This document shows, one piece after another, positions 1-11,319 of a stretch of DNA of 64,000 nucleotides (positions are counted from its first letter, which is position 1; every line of letters begins with the position of its first letter). This DNA is from Citrus sinensis (Eukaryota; Streptophyta; Magnoliopsida; Sapindales; Rutaceae). The stretch lies in contig NC_068558.1 of assembly GCF_022201045.2 (NCBI RefSeq), forward strand, positions 930,001-994,000, in the 5' to 3' direction. The notes beneath the pieces were generated by a model. It saw only the letters and a program-made list of their open reading frames with translations, did not search any database and was not told the DNA's origin. The translations under genes were made by a program, and so were the position numbers.

Positions 1-1761
1 AAATTTATTATAATAAAAATAACATGGCTTCCTCAGAAGCAGAAGCACAAGTATTCCTCTTCTCCATTTGTATTGTACTGTCATTTATTCACGGAGGCGG
101 CAGTACTGCTATCACTTGCCCCATAAAATGCCGGATCAACGGGCCGGAAGTTCAGTTTCCTTTCCGGCTTATCAATCAACCCGAGCGCTGTGGCTACCCG
201 GGTTATGATCTTTCATGCAACAACATGACCAGAACGGTCATACAACTGCCGAATTCAGGGGAATTCATTGTCCTTAGCATTGACTACTTGAGCCAAACCT
301 TAATACTCAACGAATCCGAGCCCAACAGCTGTCTCCCCGGCCTGTTCCTTGACAAATCATTTAGTCTAGCCGGGTCTCCTTTTGATGAGCAAGAGTACCC
401 TTCAGAGTTCACGTTTCTTAACTACTTGTCTGATGATCAGATACTAACCACTATTAGTGGATTATTAAGAATCGTTGATTGTCTAAGCGGAGAAAACTTC
501 ACTGTTTACTACTACAAAAATGACCTTTACTGACACTTCGTTTCTGACACTTTGTAAAAAGTGTCAGTAATGGTATACATTTGGATCATTTTTTCCATTT
601 AACAAATATGAATCATAAATTACTGGTACTAAGGTGTCAATAGCATAAAACTCAGTAATTACCGATACTTTAGTATCAGTGATAAAAACAAATATTATTC
701 TAATTATGTTTTTACTTGGACTCGAACTCAATATCTCCGAAGTTAAAATTTTAATTTCAAACTACAAACCACTTGTGTGGATATTTTCTTTTTTTGGTTA
801 GACCGTATATAATTAACTACAAACCCTTTGCTATAATTTAACACAAAATTTTTGATCTCCCTCCACTAAAATTTTTTCCCTCTCAAACAAACTAAAATCC
901 AAATCCCTAAAATTCCAAGTGCCTAAATCCCTAACTCTCCCTAAGCACTAACCAGCAGCAGCCCCTCTCTAAGGCCTTACCAGCACGCACGATGACAACG
1001 GCACACGCAGCCTGCGCGGCGGCAGCCCAGCAGGTCGTACCACACACTGCAGTAGCTCGCTCGCTTTCACTCTTTCTCTGAAGGCACACACAGTAGCGGC
1101 AACCCCTCTCTTTCAAGCTCGTTTAGTCGCTCTCACTTTCTCCGTCTTTGGTCACCATCTCACCCTCCATTCTAAATTATTGCCGTTGCAGCCGCGTTCA
1201 GCCGTAGCTATCGCGCTGGGCGCTTGAGACAGTGAGTTGAGATTCCACTTTTTAATTTTTTCATTAATTTTTTGTCTGAATTAGATTAGTCAAATACTCA
1301 AATTAATTGAGTTGTGAGTATTACTGCAATAATTTAATTTGCCCCGCATCCCCTGAAGAAGGTAAGCAACTCCATTTTTAGGGTTCGTGTAGTAGTTGTC
1401 TTGCCTGAATCGCCTTTGTAATCATAAGGTCGATTTTCTCAAGAAGGGCAACTTCGATCTTTTGGCATTTTCAGTGCTTCTTCTGAATCTCTCTTCACTG
1501 TAGCTTGCTTCTGCATGTGATTTGAGGGCCAAGAATTTATCTTAAGGGCGAATCATATTATGTTTCAATTCTCTGTTTGACCCTTTTAACTTTTGAATTT
1601 CAACATTATGTGTTTAGTGTTCCGTTAGTTGTTTTATCAAATACATAGGCCTCTGGGCTTTAGACACTAGTGTTGAAAATTGCCATCTAGTTTTTATGGT
1701 ATCTTTGAGTAGGGGTTTCGCTTCATTTGCTTGAATATATAAAAGATCAGTTTTTATTGTC

Positions 1762-1987
1762 ATGGATAAAAAAAAAAAAACAAGGCTTTGGCCAATGGTA
1801 CCTCAGGAGGTCAAAGCCAAGGCTTCCAAAGACAATGTTCCCACGATCGATGTGACTCAGTTTGGCTACTTTAAGGTTTTGGGTAAGGGCCTTTTGCTTG
1901 AGAACCAACTCGTTGTAGTGAAGCGTTTCCAAAACAGCCAAGAAGAAAATTAAAAAAGCTGGTGGGTCTGTTGTGTTTACTGCTTAG
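1762..1987 (+). pseudogene. Captured fragment of a 60S ribosomal protein L27a gene inside the CACTA element
   Basis: The translated stretch has [15 protein letters not shown] followed by [15 protein letters not shown], which is the C-terminal half of eukaryotic ribosomal protein L27a (uL15). After [13 protein letters not shown] the frame shifts near 1928-1935. The last residues then continue in another frame as [15 protein letters not shown] and a stop at 1985-1987, matching the normal L27a C-terminus. The N-terminal half (His/Gly-rich RNA-binding part) is absent and an A-run at about 1769-1780 precedes the homologous part. It is therefore a broken fragment, not a working gene, and lies wholly within transposon boundaries. 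Confidence 0.8.
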
Positions 1988-2111
1988 GTTTATTGTTATT
2001 GCTTTTATAAATTTTTTTCTGATATTTTGGTTTCAGCTTTTGAGTATTTGACTATATAGTTTTGGATATTATCATCGGAAACTTTTTGCTTTATATTAAG
2101 ACCTGTTATTG

Positions 2112-2113
<2 letters not shown>

Positions 2114-2163
<50 letters not shown>
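2114..2163. repeat. AAT trinucleotide microsatellite
   Basis: About 16 tandem copies of a TAA/AAT unit lie inside the CACTA element, just 3' of the L27a fragment. Confidence 0.95.
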
Positions 2164-2884
2164 TTTTACAGAAAATGTTTTAATTTCTTTCTTCCATTCA
2201 GCACTCGTAGTATTTATTTGATTTGATTTCTGTCATGGTGTGTTGATTATGTGGATGATAAGATACTACCTTGCTCCTTTACTTATGCTTGATTCCTTAT
2301 ACTAGAAACATACCTCTAGTAGAGTTGCCATTTATCTACTTTATTGTTGTAAAATCTGTTATAAAATGTATAAGCAATCATTCATTTGAACTCTCTTTAT
2401 ACGCTTAAAATCTGAATTCATGTATGAGGTGTTAGTGTCAATGTTGTTGATCATTTCAGTAAGTAGTGCCAATTTATAATGACCTTGGTGCATTTCTATT
2501 CAGTTAGTAAACTTTTGTCATTTAAGTTGTTTATTTGTTTAACAAATGTATAACTAGTTTCTACAAATTTACTTTGTGTATAATAGATGATTCAAAATCT
2601 TGGCATAGAGGAAAGTGAAGTTTTTGAGGTAAATAGGGTACTTTACAAAAACTATACCACATTAATGGTTGGTCTAAGATACATTATATATGTAAGTTTA
2701 ATTGCACTATTATTTATATACATATCCTTGTAAAAAAAAAAAACCAATAAAAGCAGTTTCATAAACTGATGTAAATGCTGTTATTATTGTTAATTTGCAG
2801 GCTATCTGCTATGACTTCAACAATGATGACTATCATAGGTAACATTATTTTCCTTTCTAATTCATCTGAAAGTGTTAATTTGCA

Positions 2885-3015
2885 GGGGTTGTTTCTACTA
2901 TAGAACAACAACAAGACAGCCCCTGTAAATTTCTAGTGGCTGTTTTCACTGCAAAACAGCCCCTACAGATTTCCCGGGGCTGTTTTGTTGCTATTCTAAA
3001 GTCAAAACAACTCCT
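2885..3015. repeat. Imperfect inverted repeat (foldback) inside the CACTA element
   Basis: Two arms of about 60 bases, each with GGGGCTGTTTTG-like and CAACAAC-like blocks, are imperfect complements (roughly 80% by eye). They meet at a short loop near 2948-2953. A transcript would form a long hairpin. Confidence 0.65.
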
Positions 3016-4654
3016 ATAATTTTTTTGGGCTATTTTGCAATGAAAATACTTTTGAGGATTGTTGAGGAAGGATGGGAATGAGAGCGGTAGTTTTTTAGAA
3101 GGCTTGATGAGAGTTTCATAAATTTGACAAGTTTTATGAGATTAAAGTGAAAGAAGTTTATACTAAGGCTGAAAGTTTGAGTGGGTAAATGGATGTTTTG
3201 ATTGCAGATTTCTGTTGTTTGATTATAAAAAATAGGAAGTTTTTAATTAGATTGACTTAGATGTTTTGTTTTCTGTGACTTGTAGCAGGTTATCCAACAT
3301 GGCTTCTTCAGACAACTTAAGCTAAGGTTCCTTATTTCTATAACTTTCAGTATTATTGTAATCTTATTTCTTATTGTTTTATTAGTTGTTGAAACATCCT
3401 TCAATTGCTCTGTTTAACTACTCACAATCAATTTGTTTTCCATAATCTATTTCCATACTAATTGATTTTATGTTGTTGTAGGTGGGAAAAAAATGAAGCT
3501 GCATATGGATGTTGAGTGATGTTCTTGTGCTTCTTTTTGGTGGAAACTAAATTAGTACTCTGTGGTTGTTGAAAACTTAATTTAGTACTTATATTTTTCT
3601 TTTCTAGATAGTGGTGTAGTTGAATCATGTGAATTTGAGTGATGTATTTGGGATGTTTATTATGTGAATTATATTGCGACATTTTATATATTTAATATAT
3701 TTTGAGCTTTCTTTTGGTTGTAAAACATTCAGGAAAAATATAATTAGAATAAAAAAAATTTATTAACCAATCCTGCATAACATTATTAAATATTGACACT
3801 AAATATTTAAATTGACATGAATAATTTTTGATATTATCGAGCTAGCTTGTTATTGATACTATAGTCACATAAATCACTGACATATAAATAGTATCATCAA
3901 ATATTAACACTATCGTATCATTATTTTGGTGATGCTATAGTGACATGAATTACTGATACAAAAATCACTGACACTAAAAATTAGTGTCAGTGTGTTCTGG
4001 CTTGAGCATTACTGACACAATTAACAAGTGTCAGGAAAAGTACTTACTACACTAATTTAGTGTCAGTAAAGCTCATTTTTGTAGTAGTGGTTGTGGCTGT
4101 ACCGACTTATTATCTGTACAACATGTCAACAAAACTATCGTCATGTTCAGAGATCAAGACGGTTTCGGTTCCAGTTATGTGGCCTGTTGGGTCTAATCTT
4201 ACTGAAGGTGTGACGTTGAAATGGAACGTGCCCGATTGTACTTCGTGTGAAGAGGGTGGAGGCTTCTGTGGGTTCAAGAAGGGTGCGAGTCGTGACATGC
4301 CCACTGGATGCGCCAATCTTCCTGCCTCTTCTGGTATGTTATATATATTTGGTCGATAATTCTATTTTATCTATTTTTTTTAAATTGAGAAGAGGAGATG
4401 GAAATCGGGGAACGAAGATGAATAATATTTTTATGTTTGATCATCAAATTAAGTCTCCGATGACTAATGGTAAGGCGGCCAGGGGTCGATCCCAATCAAA
4501 GAGGGATGGGGAATCATTTTCATCAGTAAACGTATATGTTGGCGCGAGCAATCAAAACGACAGTTGTGATTGCTTGTGCGGTGTTTATGAAACATTGGTC
4601 CCACTTCATGTTATACTTTTCTGAATTTTGATGGTGAGGCACGTTCCAAATTTT

Positions 4655-4885
4655 TTATCTTAAAAAATTATCTTAAATGATGTGTTATTAATTGAGTGGT
4701 TGATAATTCTTTACAAAATCTAAGTGAATTAATTATATTATCTCACCAACCAATTGATAAATAACACATCAATAAATAACTTTTCAGTTAACTTACAACC
4801 CTTGTAAAATAATGCAATATTAGTATATGGGCAGTGGGATCCACTGATTTTTACATGGGTTGTAAGTTACTTGAAATGTATTTCA
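4655..4885. repeat. MITE-like composite inverted repeat in the ATL intron
   Basis: ATGATGTGTTATTAATTGAG (4677-4696) pairs with an inverted copy near 4739-4776. A second pair, GTTAACTTACAACCC with GGGTTGTAAGTTAC, flanks about 4788-4872. No clear target duplication was identified. It lies in the single intron of the first ATL copy. Confidence 0.45.
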
Positions 4886-5009
4886 GTAAGACCATTTAGT
4901 TATATATTTAGTGATTAGTAATTAGTATTATACTGCATAAAAGAAAAAAAAAGAATCCAACGAAACATTATGCTAAATTTCTAATTCAATAACTCCAAAA
5001 GATATCCAA

Positions 5010-5025
5010 AATAATAATAATAATA

Positions 5026-5092
<67 letters not shown>
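5010..5092. repeat. AAT trinucleotide microsatellite
   Basis: A long, nearly pure (AAT)n tract in the ATL intron with one GTA interruption. On the reverse strand it reads as an artificial poly-leucine frame. Confidence 0.95.
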
Positions 5093-5094
<2 letters not shown>

Positions 5095-6179
5095 TAAACA
5101 AACAAAATGCCAATGCTCCCCTGACTGCTGACTTCAATTCTCGTATAATTAGGTACAATGCCATCTAATATTATCTTCTTTTCGATTAAAATCTTGAGAA
5201 AACGACAATCAAATTCTCAAGGTTTTTCCTAATTTACTAGCGGGACAAAATTTTTTTAGAAATAAACACACACATTCCTTTTTGTTAGTATTTTCTATTT
5301 ATTTGTAAACTAATCAACATTTTTTAAATTATAATAATATGACTTAAGTGGAAATTGTGGATAGGTTTGCTCGTTAAACAATTAGGGTGGCAACGTAGAG
5401 CAGACGGAATCTTTGAACACACAATTGCAAGGTCTTTGTTTTATTTGTTAAATGGTCAATATGATATCGTACTTGAAAAAAACTATTTATCTTAATTCAA
5501 AAACAAGGCTAAAAAAAGCTGAGTTAGTCTTATGGTGATGGCTTTGGTTGGTACGTACGTGCATATCAGACAGTTGTAGCATTTTTTAATGACACTTTCT
5601 TAGTCATTACGATATATGTTTGATGTGATTTCTTGAGATGAAAAATGATAATCTCCCAATTGATTTACAACTAATTAAGCTGCGTTTTGTATTCAAGGTC
5701 TACCAAGGGTTGCCAGGTACGGGATAGTCATAGGCGTTGGAATACCAGGACTGTTGTGCATAATTGGACTTGGATGTTACTTGTGCGGCAGATTTAGGGC
5801 TTGTTACCAGCACCGCAACTCCGACGCTGAACTCGGCACCTCCATCACGCCGCAGCTGCAGCCGGCCTTCGTTCCGACAGGTCTTGACAAACCCACCATA
5901 GAATCGTATCCGAAAACCATTCTCGGTGATAGTGGCCGACTACCGAAGCCAAATGACAGTACTTGCCCCATATGTTTATGTGAGTATCACCCTAAGGAGA
6001 CATTGAGGTCTATACCTAAATGCAACCATTATTTTCATGCTATTTGCATAGATGAATGGCTCAAAATTAATGCAACTTGTCCGTTGTGTCGCAATTGGCG
6101 GGAGAATTCTTCAGTTGTAACTCCGTCTTCATCAATGTCTTTGTCCTCATCTTCATCTTCGCTAATGGCAGTGCCATAG

Positions 6180-7649
6180 ATGACAATTTTTGGGTTGTGT
6201 ATAGACATTAGAAAAAACAAACTATGTATTTGAAGAGTATTTTTTGGCTATTAATTTGCCTTTACTTACTTATTTACTCGTTCAACCTCTGTACAGACTT
6301 GCAAAATTTCGTCATTCATCTTTTCTTTTAAAAAATTCAACCCGGTTTTGGTCGTCTTGGAAGTAGAATAAACCGGACAATTTTATACACTCTCTTTGAA
6401 TGAGTCTGTGTTGGACTTGGAATTTACAAGCAAATCAAAGAAAAAGAGGTCGAAAGAGGCCTTCATTAATCAATGGTGCCGTTTTGGTCAAGTCACCGGC
6501 CTTGACACGCTTCGGATAGTAGTAATTACGAATTCAGCACGGTTAGGCCAAAAATCAGAGAATTGATATTAATTTCAACAAAACACGGTGACGAATATCT
6601 AAGAGAAATATTAATGGCATAGATGATACGTTCACTTAACCAAGCAAATGATGGGTGGGTTTCCTGGTGGGAAATGTGGTGACATCATCCAAAATAAGAA
6701 TTAAAAATTTCATGATCCCACTTTGAAGACATATTGTTGCGCCGATTGGTTAAGTTAGATTAGCCAAGCTAACATATCATTATACATAAGTTTTTCTCAT
6801 TGCTGAAATATCACTTCTCCATAAATCGGAACAATCAATCAATGTTTGACGTCTGATTTGATAAACTATACAAGTGAAGAAAAGTCTAATAATCAAAAGG
6901 TACTGCGGCAGTATCTTGTATTGGTTGGAACTTGGAAACCGACCGATCGATTAACTGATGAAATACTAATTAACGGACAAAAATAAATCTGAATTCAAAT
7001 CAACATTAAAAAGAGTATGCATAGACTAAAACTCGATCAAGAACCAATTTTCTTTTTTTTTTTTCCTATTTTGAAAGCCAGAACTTTACATCATTTCGAA
7101 ATTTAGAATCGGGATATATATTAAAATAATAATTAGTTTTAAGACAAGTGCTTGGGATTATTTTCTTGCACTAAGAGCTGTTAAGAATTGGTTTCCAGCT
7201 TTCACCCGCAACCTTCAATCTTCAGCATAATGATATGAGCTGGACATTGACTAAATAAATAAAATTAAGAACGGAAGATAGAATAAAACACAAAACACAC
7301 TACATGAATCAACCAGGCAACACACAATAACAAGAAAAAAAAAAACAAAGCAAAATCGGTTAAATACAGGAAATTTACATTACAGAATCGCAGTCATTTT
7401 AATATTGATTAAAAATTTGACCACGGTTGGTTAGTAGCTAATTCAAAGTTGAATAACTTCTGACTTCTTTGATCAAATAATAACTTAATTTAGAAGGAGC
7501 CACTTAATTAATGGCAGAGCCTAATGATAATCAACACTCTCGTAATTGAGTAGGTAGATTTCCTCTTTTGTAAATATAAGTAGAAGATAGATATATATGT
7601 ACCTATAAATTTTGATGGGATAAACGAAAATATACATACACATATACAG

Positions 7650-7707
<58 letters not shown>

Positions 7708-7915
7708 CATTAATGTTAGTCTCAGTAAAAGAGATATGTTTGTAAATATATCAAATTTTTAAACTTCGATCAAATAAAAGATTTTACTCTAGTCCTCATA
7801 TATATAAATATGTATGTATGTGTGTATATATATAAAAGAATCCTTTCCCCTTAATTAAGCAAAAATCCAAAGCTAGCCATCACAAGTAATTAACTGATTA
7901 TAGCTTCACTGACTA
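6180..7915. other. Intergenic region between the tandem ATL genes
   Basis: No coding region is visible. It holds the 3' flank of the first ATL, AT-rich DNA and the promoter-proximal region of the second ATL, including a pure TA tract at 7659-7704 about 210 bp before the start codon. Confidence 0.7.
7659..7704. repeat. TA dinucleotide microsatellite
   Basis: An uninterrupted (TA)n tract of about 23 units upstream of the second ATL gene, preceded by a short CA tract. Confidence 0.95.
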
Positions 7916-9616
7916 ATGCCAAAGAATATGGCTCCCCAACAAATCTTTCTATCATCCATTTTGCTCTCCATCTTATCACTTAATCACATCGCAACAAGCA
8001 TAGAAAATTGCCCCGTACAATATTGCGGCAGCGGCAGCAGCAGCGTACGAGTGAAGTTCCCATTTCAAATAATAAACAATCCATGGAGGGTCAGGAACCC
8101 TCGTTGTGGGTATCCGCGTTTTGAACTTGCATGTGTTCGGAACCAAACAATTCTGATGCTTCCAGTTCCAGGTTCGGAACCTTTCGTCGTCCTCAACATC
8201 GACTACAGCGTCCAAACTTTAAACATCAACGACCCACAAAACTGTCTCCCTAGGCGTTACCTCAACGATTTCAGCCTCGGTAATTTCCCTTTTCATCCAG
8301 ACTTGGTCACCGACTTCACGTTTCTCAATTGTTCGTCAAATTCGACGGCGGAGACTGCGTTCAAGCACCGGATTGTTCCTTGTCTCAGTGATGATAATTA
8401 TACGGTCTTGGCTGTGCCAACCAGGCATTATGAAGGGTCAAAGTTGCCGCCGCCGATATCATTATGTGAAATTATTAGATCGGTGATGGTTCCGGTTTCT
8501 TTGTGGGGCTACGGGACTGGCGTTGAGGATGATATTCGATTAACGTGGACTGATCCCTATTGTGCTCCTTGTGAAGATCGCGGTGAAGTTTGTGGTTTCA
8601 AGAGTGATGTCGGTCTTGCTACTGGATGCTCCGATCTTTCAAGTTCCGGTATTGGTATCTATAACATTTTTGTTTTCATTCGTTGCATATTATTGAATCA
8701 TATTAAACAATTCCGTTCAGATCATCGATTTTTAGTTGAATCTTGGATCTTAAGTTTAGGGTTGATAGAAATGGAATAATAAAACAGTAGTGTGCAATGT
8801 GACGATGTTTGATGACACACGGCTTTAAGAAAAGTCAAATTTAGCCGAAAGGAAAGGAATACATGGCGGTTGCAATGTCAACGTCCTTAAGTAGGGTGGG
8901 GCTGCCCTTAAAGAACGTAGGCCTGTGGAAGCGACACGTGTGGTGATTGCTTCTCATAACCTACGAACAATAATGGGCCTCCAAAGTACACTTGATGGAT
9001 TACCTACAGCAAATTACAAAAAGGCCCGATGATTCTTAGGTTTTAATTAATTGAAAATATGATTTGCCCATGTGTCGTGTGTTGGATGGAATTCATAATT
9101 TTGACTGTTTAATTAGGTACGTCAAAGGGGACCAAGTATGCCATTATCATTGGGGTTGGAGTACCCGGAACATTGCTTATAATTGGACTTGGATGTTGTT
9201 ACCTTTGCCGCAAGGTCGGGAGTGGTCATGAGTCCCAACTCGGCCGGCGCCGACGACCAATCACGGAAATATCCACCGCAATCACCCTGCCGCCACCAGC
9301 TATAGTGGTCAACGGTCTCGACAGACTCACCATAGAGTCTTACCCTAAAACTTTGCTTGGTGAAAGCGGGCGACTGCCAAAGCCAAATGATAATACTTGC
9401 TCAATATGCTTGGGTGAATATGAGCCTAAGCAGACGCTAAGGACTATACCCGAGTGCAATCATTACTTCCATGCAGAATGCATAGACAAATGGCTTAGAA
9501 TGAATGCATCCTGCCCTGTGTGTCGCAATTCACCCGATGGTTCTTCCTTAGCGACACCATCAACTACATCTACATCTACATCATCATCACGTTCTTCTTC
9601 AGTATTATCACCGTAG
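7916..9616 (+). CDS. ATL20/21/22-like RING-H2 E3 ubiquitin ligase (intact tandem copy)
   Basis: Exons 7916-8648 and 9117-9616 (intron GT at 8649, AG at 9115-9116) give 410 aa in a continuous frame. Seen: a hydrophobic signal peptide (residues about 5-25); a Cys-rich GUB_WAK_bind-type ectodomain containing RCGYPRFELAC and ending in CAPCEDRGEVCGF; a transmembrane helix coded at the start of exon 2 (YAIIIGVGVPGTLLIIGLGC); the GLD-type motif NGLDRLTIESYPK; and RING-H2 with CSIC, CNHYFH and CPVC. The tail is Ser/Thr-rich. The family role is membrane-anchored E2-dependent ubiquitination, often linked to defence or hormone responses; the substrate here is unknown. The start is the first ATG of the frame; a second ATG lies four codons later. 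Exon 1 ends with the same phase and context as the transposon-broken neighbour, so the pair is a recent tandem duplication and this is likely the working copy. Confidence 0.88.
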
Positions 9617-10716
9617 ACGACAATACATACACAGCTTTTACTAGCCATTTTACGTAAAGTTTACTTTAATTTATATTTCTTCCTGTGAAATTGATCGTAT
9701 TCATTTTTATTCACCTTGCTGTGTACGTACTTGGAATTAATAACTACAATTTGATTAATTTATAACCTGTCTCATTGCATTTTACTCTGTATAAAACAAA
9801 AAGAGTCAATTACGGGGAAAAAAGATTAAATGAGCAAGGGACGACATATAAATTCTTGGATTCAATATTATATGATCTTGTATTATCTGTAAACAAATCA
9901 TTTTGACACTTGGTTTTTGTAGAATATCTAGACATGCAAGCATATGTGAGCATTCAAAGATTAACCATCTAGCGACCAATATTTTAGTTCAAAAATCCCT
10001 CAGTCTTTCATTCAAATTGTATGAAGAATTATCTTTGGTACGTAATTCTCCATCATCAACTCCACTATAATGGAGCATGAAACTTTAGTGATTAATAAAC
10101 AAAACTTTGGTGATTAATAAACTAAGTATACATGCATAAATGTGTATGTATATGTATATGTGTACGCATACGTATGTTTATATATATCACTACTTAAAGC
10201 AATTCACCCACAATCTTCCACACTAGAGCTAGAAGAATCAAGTGATCATAATAATTACCAATGTCTGGCCTTTTTTTTTTTTCCTCACCACTGTCTCACT
10301 GATTTTTGGGTCCGTCCTCGGGCAGCAAAGAGTACATTCACAAAAAATTTTTAGGTCAGTTTTAGGTCAGCCGTGGGGCATCCAATAATACGTTCACCAA
10401 GGATACAAGGGTCCACCAGTGGGCTAGTAATAGGACAATCACCAATGTTTTTAGATCCACACCGGGAACACCAAAGATTTCTGAGTTCACTACAGGACAA
10501 TCAACCTTACATTCGCTAGCAATTTCTAAGTCCATCATTGAGGCATCAGCGATTACCGGGTCCACCACAGGACAACCATCAGGACACTCACCAAACTTTT
10601 CGGAATTCATCCGGGGGACACCAAATATTTGAAGTCCACCGTAGGACAATCAACAATTTCTGGGTCCGTCATGGGGGCACCAACTATTTTTGGGACCACC
10701 ACAGGACAATCAAGTA
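9617..10716. other. Intergenic region between ATL and the first nsLTP relic
   Basis: It holds the 3' flank of the second ATL and a TATG/TATATG simple-sequence stretch near 10140-10180. From about 10300 on, a degenerate repeat is listed separately. No gene is seen. Confidence 0.6.
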
Positions 10717-10720
10717 CAGC
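10305..10720. repeat. Degenerate tandem repeat of about 30-40 bp units next to the nsLTP relic
   Basis: Variants of a unit built from GGACAATCA, CACCAA, ATTTTTGGG and TCCACC recur about ten times with indels. Examples are ACCACAGGACAATCAA near 10695 and ACTACAGGACAATCAA near 10490. A lone similar unit appears at 12865-12912 after the second nsLTP copy. Frames drift between units, so I cannot support a repeat protein. The last unit runs in frame into the nsLTP relic. Confidence 0.6.
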
Positions 10721-11319
10721 AGCATCATCATCTATATTACCTGCTTGTAACTCGATAGACTCTGAGTTGAACTCTTGCGTTGGTTACATGGGGAAAATTG
10801 AAGCCAAGCCATCAGACACCTGCTGTGGAGGAGTGAAGAGCCAGAAGCAATACAATAACAACAAGGCTGCTCCCGGGGCCTTGAATCCGTGGCCCCAATA
10901 TTTGGGCAAATTGATTGCTCCCTTCTCACCGGCCTTTCAAAAAGTGCGGAGTGTCTGTATAGCTGCCTGCCGTTACTTCTCTCAACTACGATTGTTCTAA
11001 GTAATTAACTCTAGTCTCACGCTTCTCACGCATGCATGCATAATGATTATTAAAAAAACCAACAAGAACATAAATTAACTGGCATGCAGCTGTTCTAACT
11101 TAATTAAGATTTTCGGGTTGAGACTTGTGAATGCAACTGCGCAAAATATTTATTGGAAGAATTTTATAGCCCTAGTAATCATACCCAACTCGAATATGGA
11201 TTAATTAGGACCCAATGTAATCTCCGAATACCAGATGATTTAATAATAAATAAAAAAACCAAAGGTATATTTATGCATTAACTTAATTAATTTTTGTATA
11301 TGTATGCAGGACTTAAATG
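10717..11319 (+). pseudogene. Non-specific lipid-transfer protein pseudogene (copy 1)
   Basis: LPACNSIDSELNSCVGYM and PSDTCCGGVKS match cysteines 1-4 of the eight-cysteine nsLTP motif. Compared with copy 2 about 15-17 bases are missing after KAA, which removes the Cys-X-Cys pair. The C-terminal part is present only in another frame: KCGVSV, a stop codon, then LPAVTSLNYDCSK (about 10943-11001). A splice-donor-like GTAATT follows, and an AG at 11309-11310 would join to a short last exon that ends at once in TAA, as is common in nsLTP genes. No signal peptide is found upstream, where repeat DNA sits. Frameshift, deletion and missing start mark it as a pseudogene. Confidence 0.65.

Larger units (their letters stand above)
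507..4089. mobile_element. Non-autonomous CACTA (En/Spm-type) DNA transposon, 3583 bp
   Basis: The right end (4072-4089) is the inverted complement of CACTACTACAAAAATGAG. The left end (507-524) reads TACTACTACAAAAATGAC, so the first base is T instead of C. A 3-bp target duplication GTT flanks the element (504-506 and 4090-4092), as expected for CACTA elements. Subterminal TGACAC/GTGTCA repeats are dense at both ends (about 520-680 and 3790-4070). No transposase-length reading frame is present, so it would depend on transposase supplied elsewhere. The interior holds a GC-rich block (about 940-1240), a ribosomal protein L27a fragment (1762-1987), an AAT microsatellite and a foldback segment (2885-3015). 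It interrupts ATL exon 1 exactly at a codon boundary. Confidence 0.85.
24..6179 (+). pseudogene. ATL20/21/22-like RING-H2 E3 ubiquitin ligase, exon 1 split by a CACTA transposon
   Basis: A membrane RING-H2 ligase of the ATL subfamily with an extracellular cysteine-rich GUB_WAK_bind region. Coding pieces are 24-506, 4093-4333 and 5698-6179, with an intron at 4334-5697. Ignoring the insert they sum to 402 codons including the stop, and the frame is continuous. Seen in order: an N-terminal signal peptide; a Cys-rich region with PFRLINQPERCGYPGYDLSC; a transmembrane segment just after the intron; the GLD motif region (PTGLDKPTIESYPK); RING-H2 with CPIC, CNHYFH and CPLC; and a Ser-rich tail. Family knowledge: ATLs anchor in membranes and recruit E2 enzymes through the RING. 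The element at 507-4089 sits inside codon context ENFTV/VAVPT, and reading into it meets a stop at 531-533. As it stands the allele should give a truncated secreted fragment unless the element is spliced out or has excised. The neighbour at 7916-9616 is a tandem paralogue in the same orientation with the same exon structure. Confidence 0.85.

Noticed and set aside
4247-4624. 125-aa frame overlapping ATL exon 1 and intron
   Set aside because: Out of frame with the Cys-rich ATL domain and runs into the intron.
4973-5164. Reverse-strand frame encoding a long poly-leucine stretch
   Set aside because: Translation of the AAT microsatellite; no gene context.
10142-10354. 70-aa frame starting in a TATG repeat
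   Set aside because: Low-complexity start and T-run; no similarity to any family I know.
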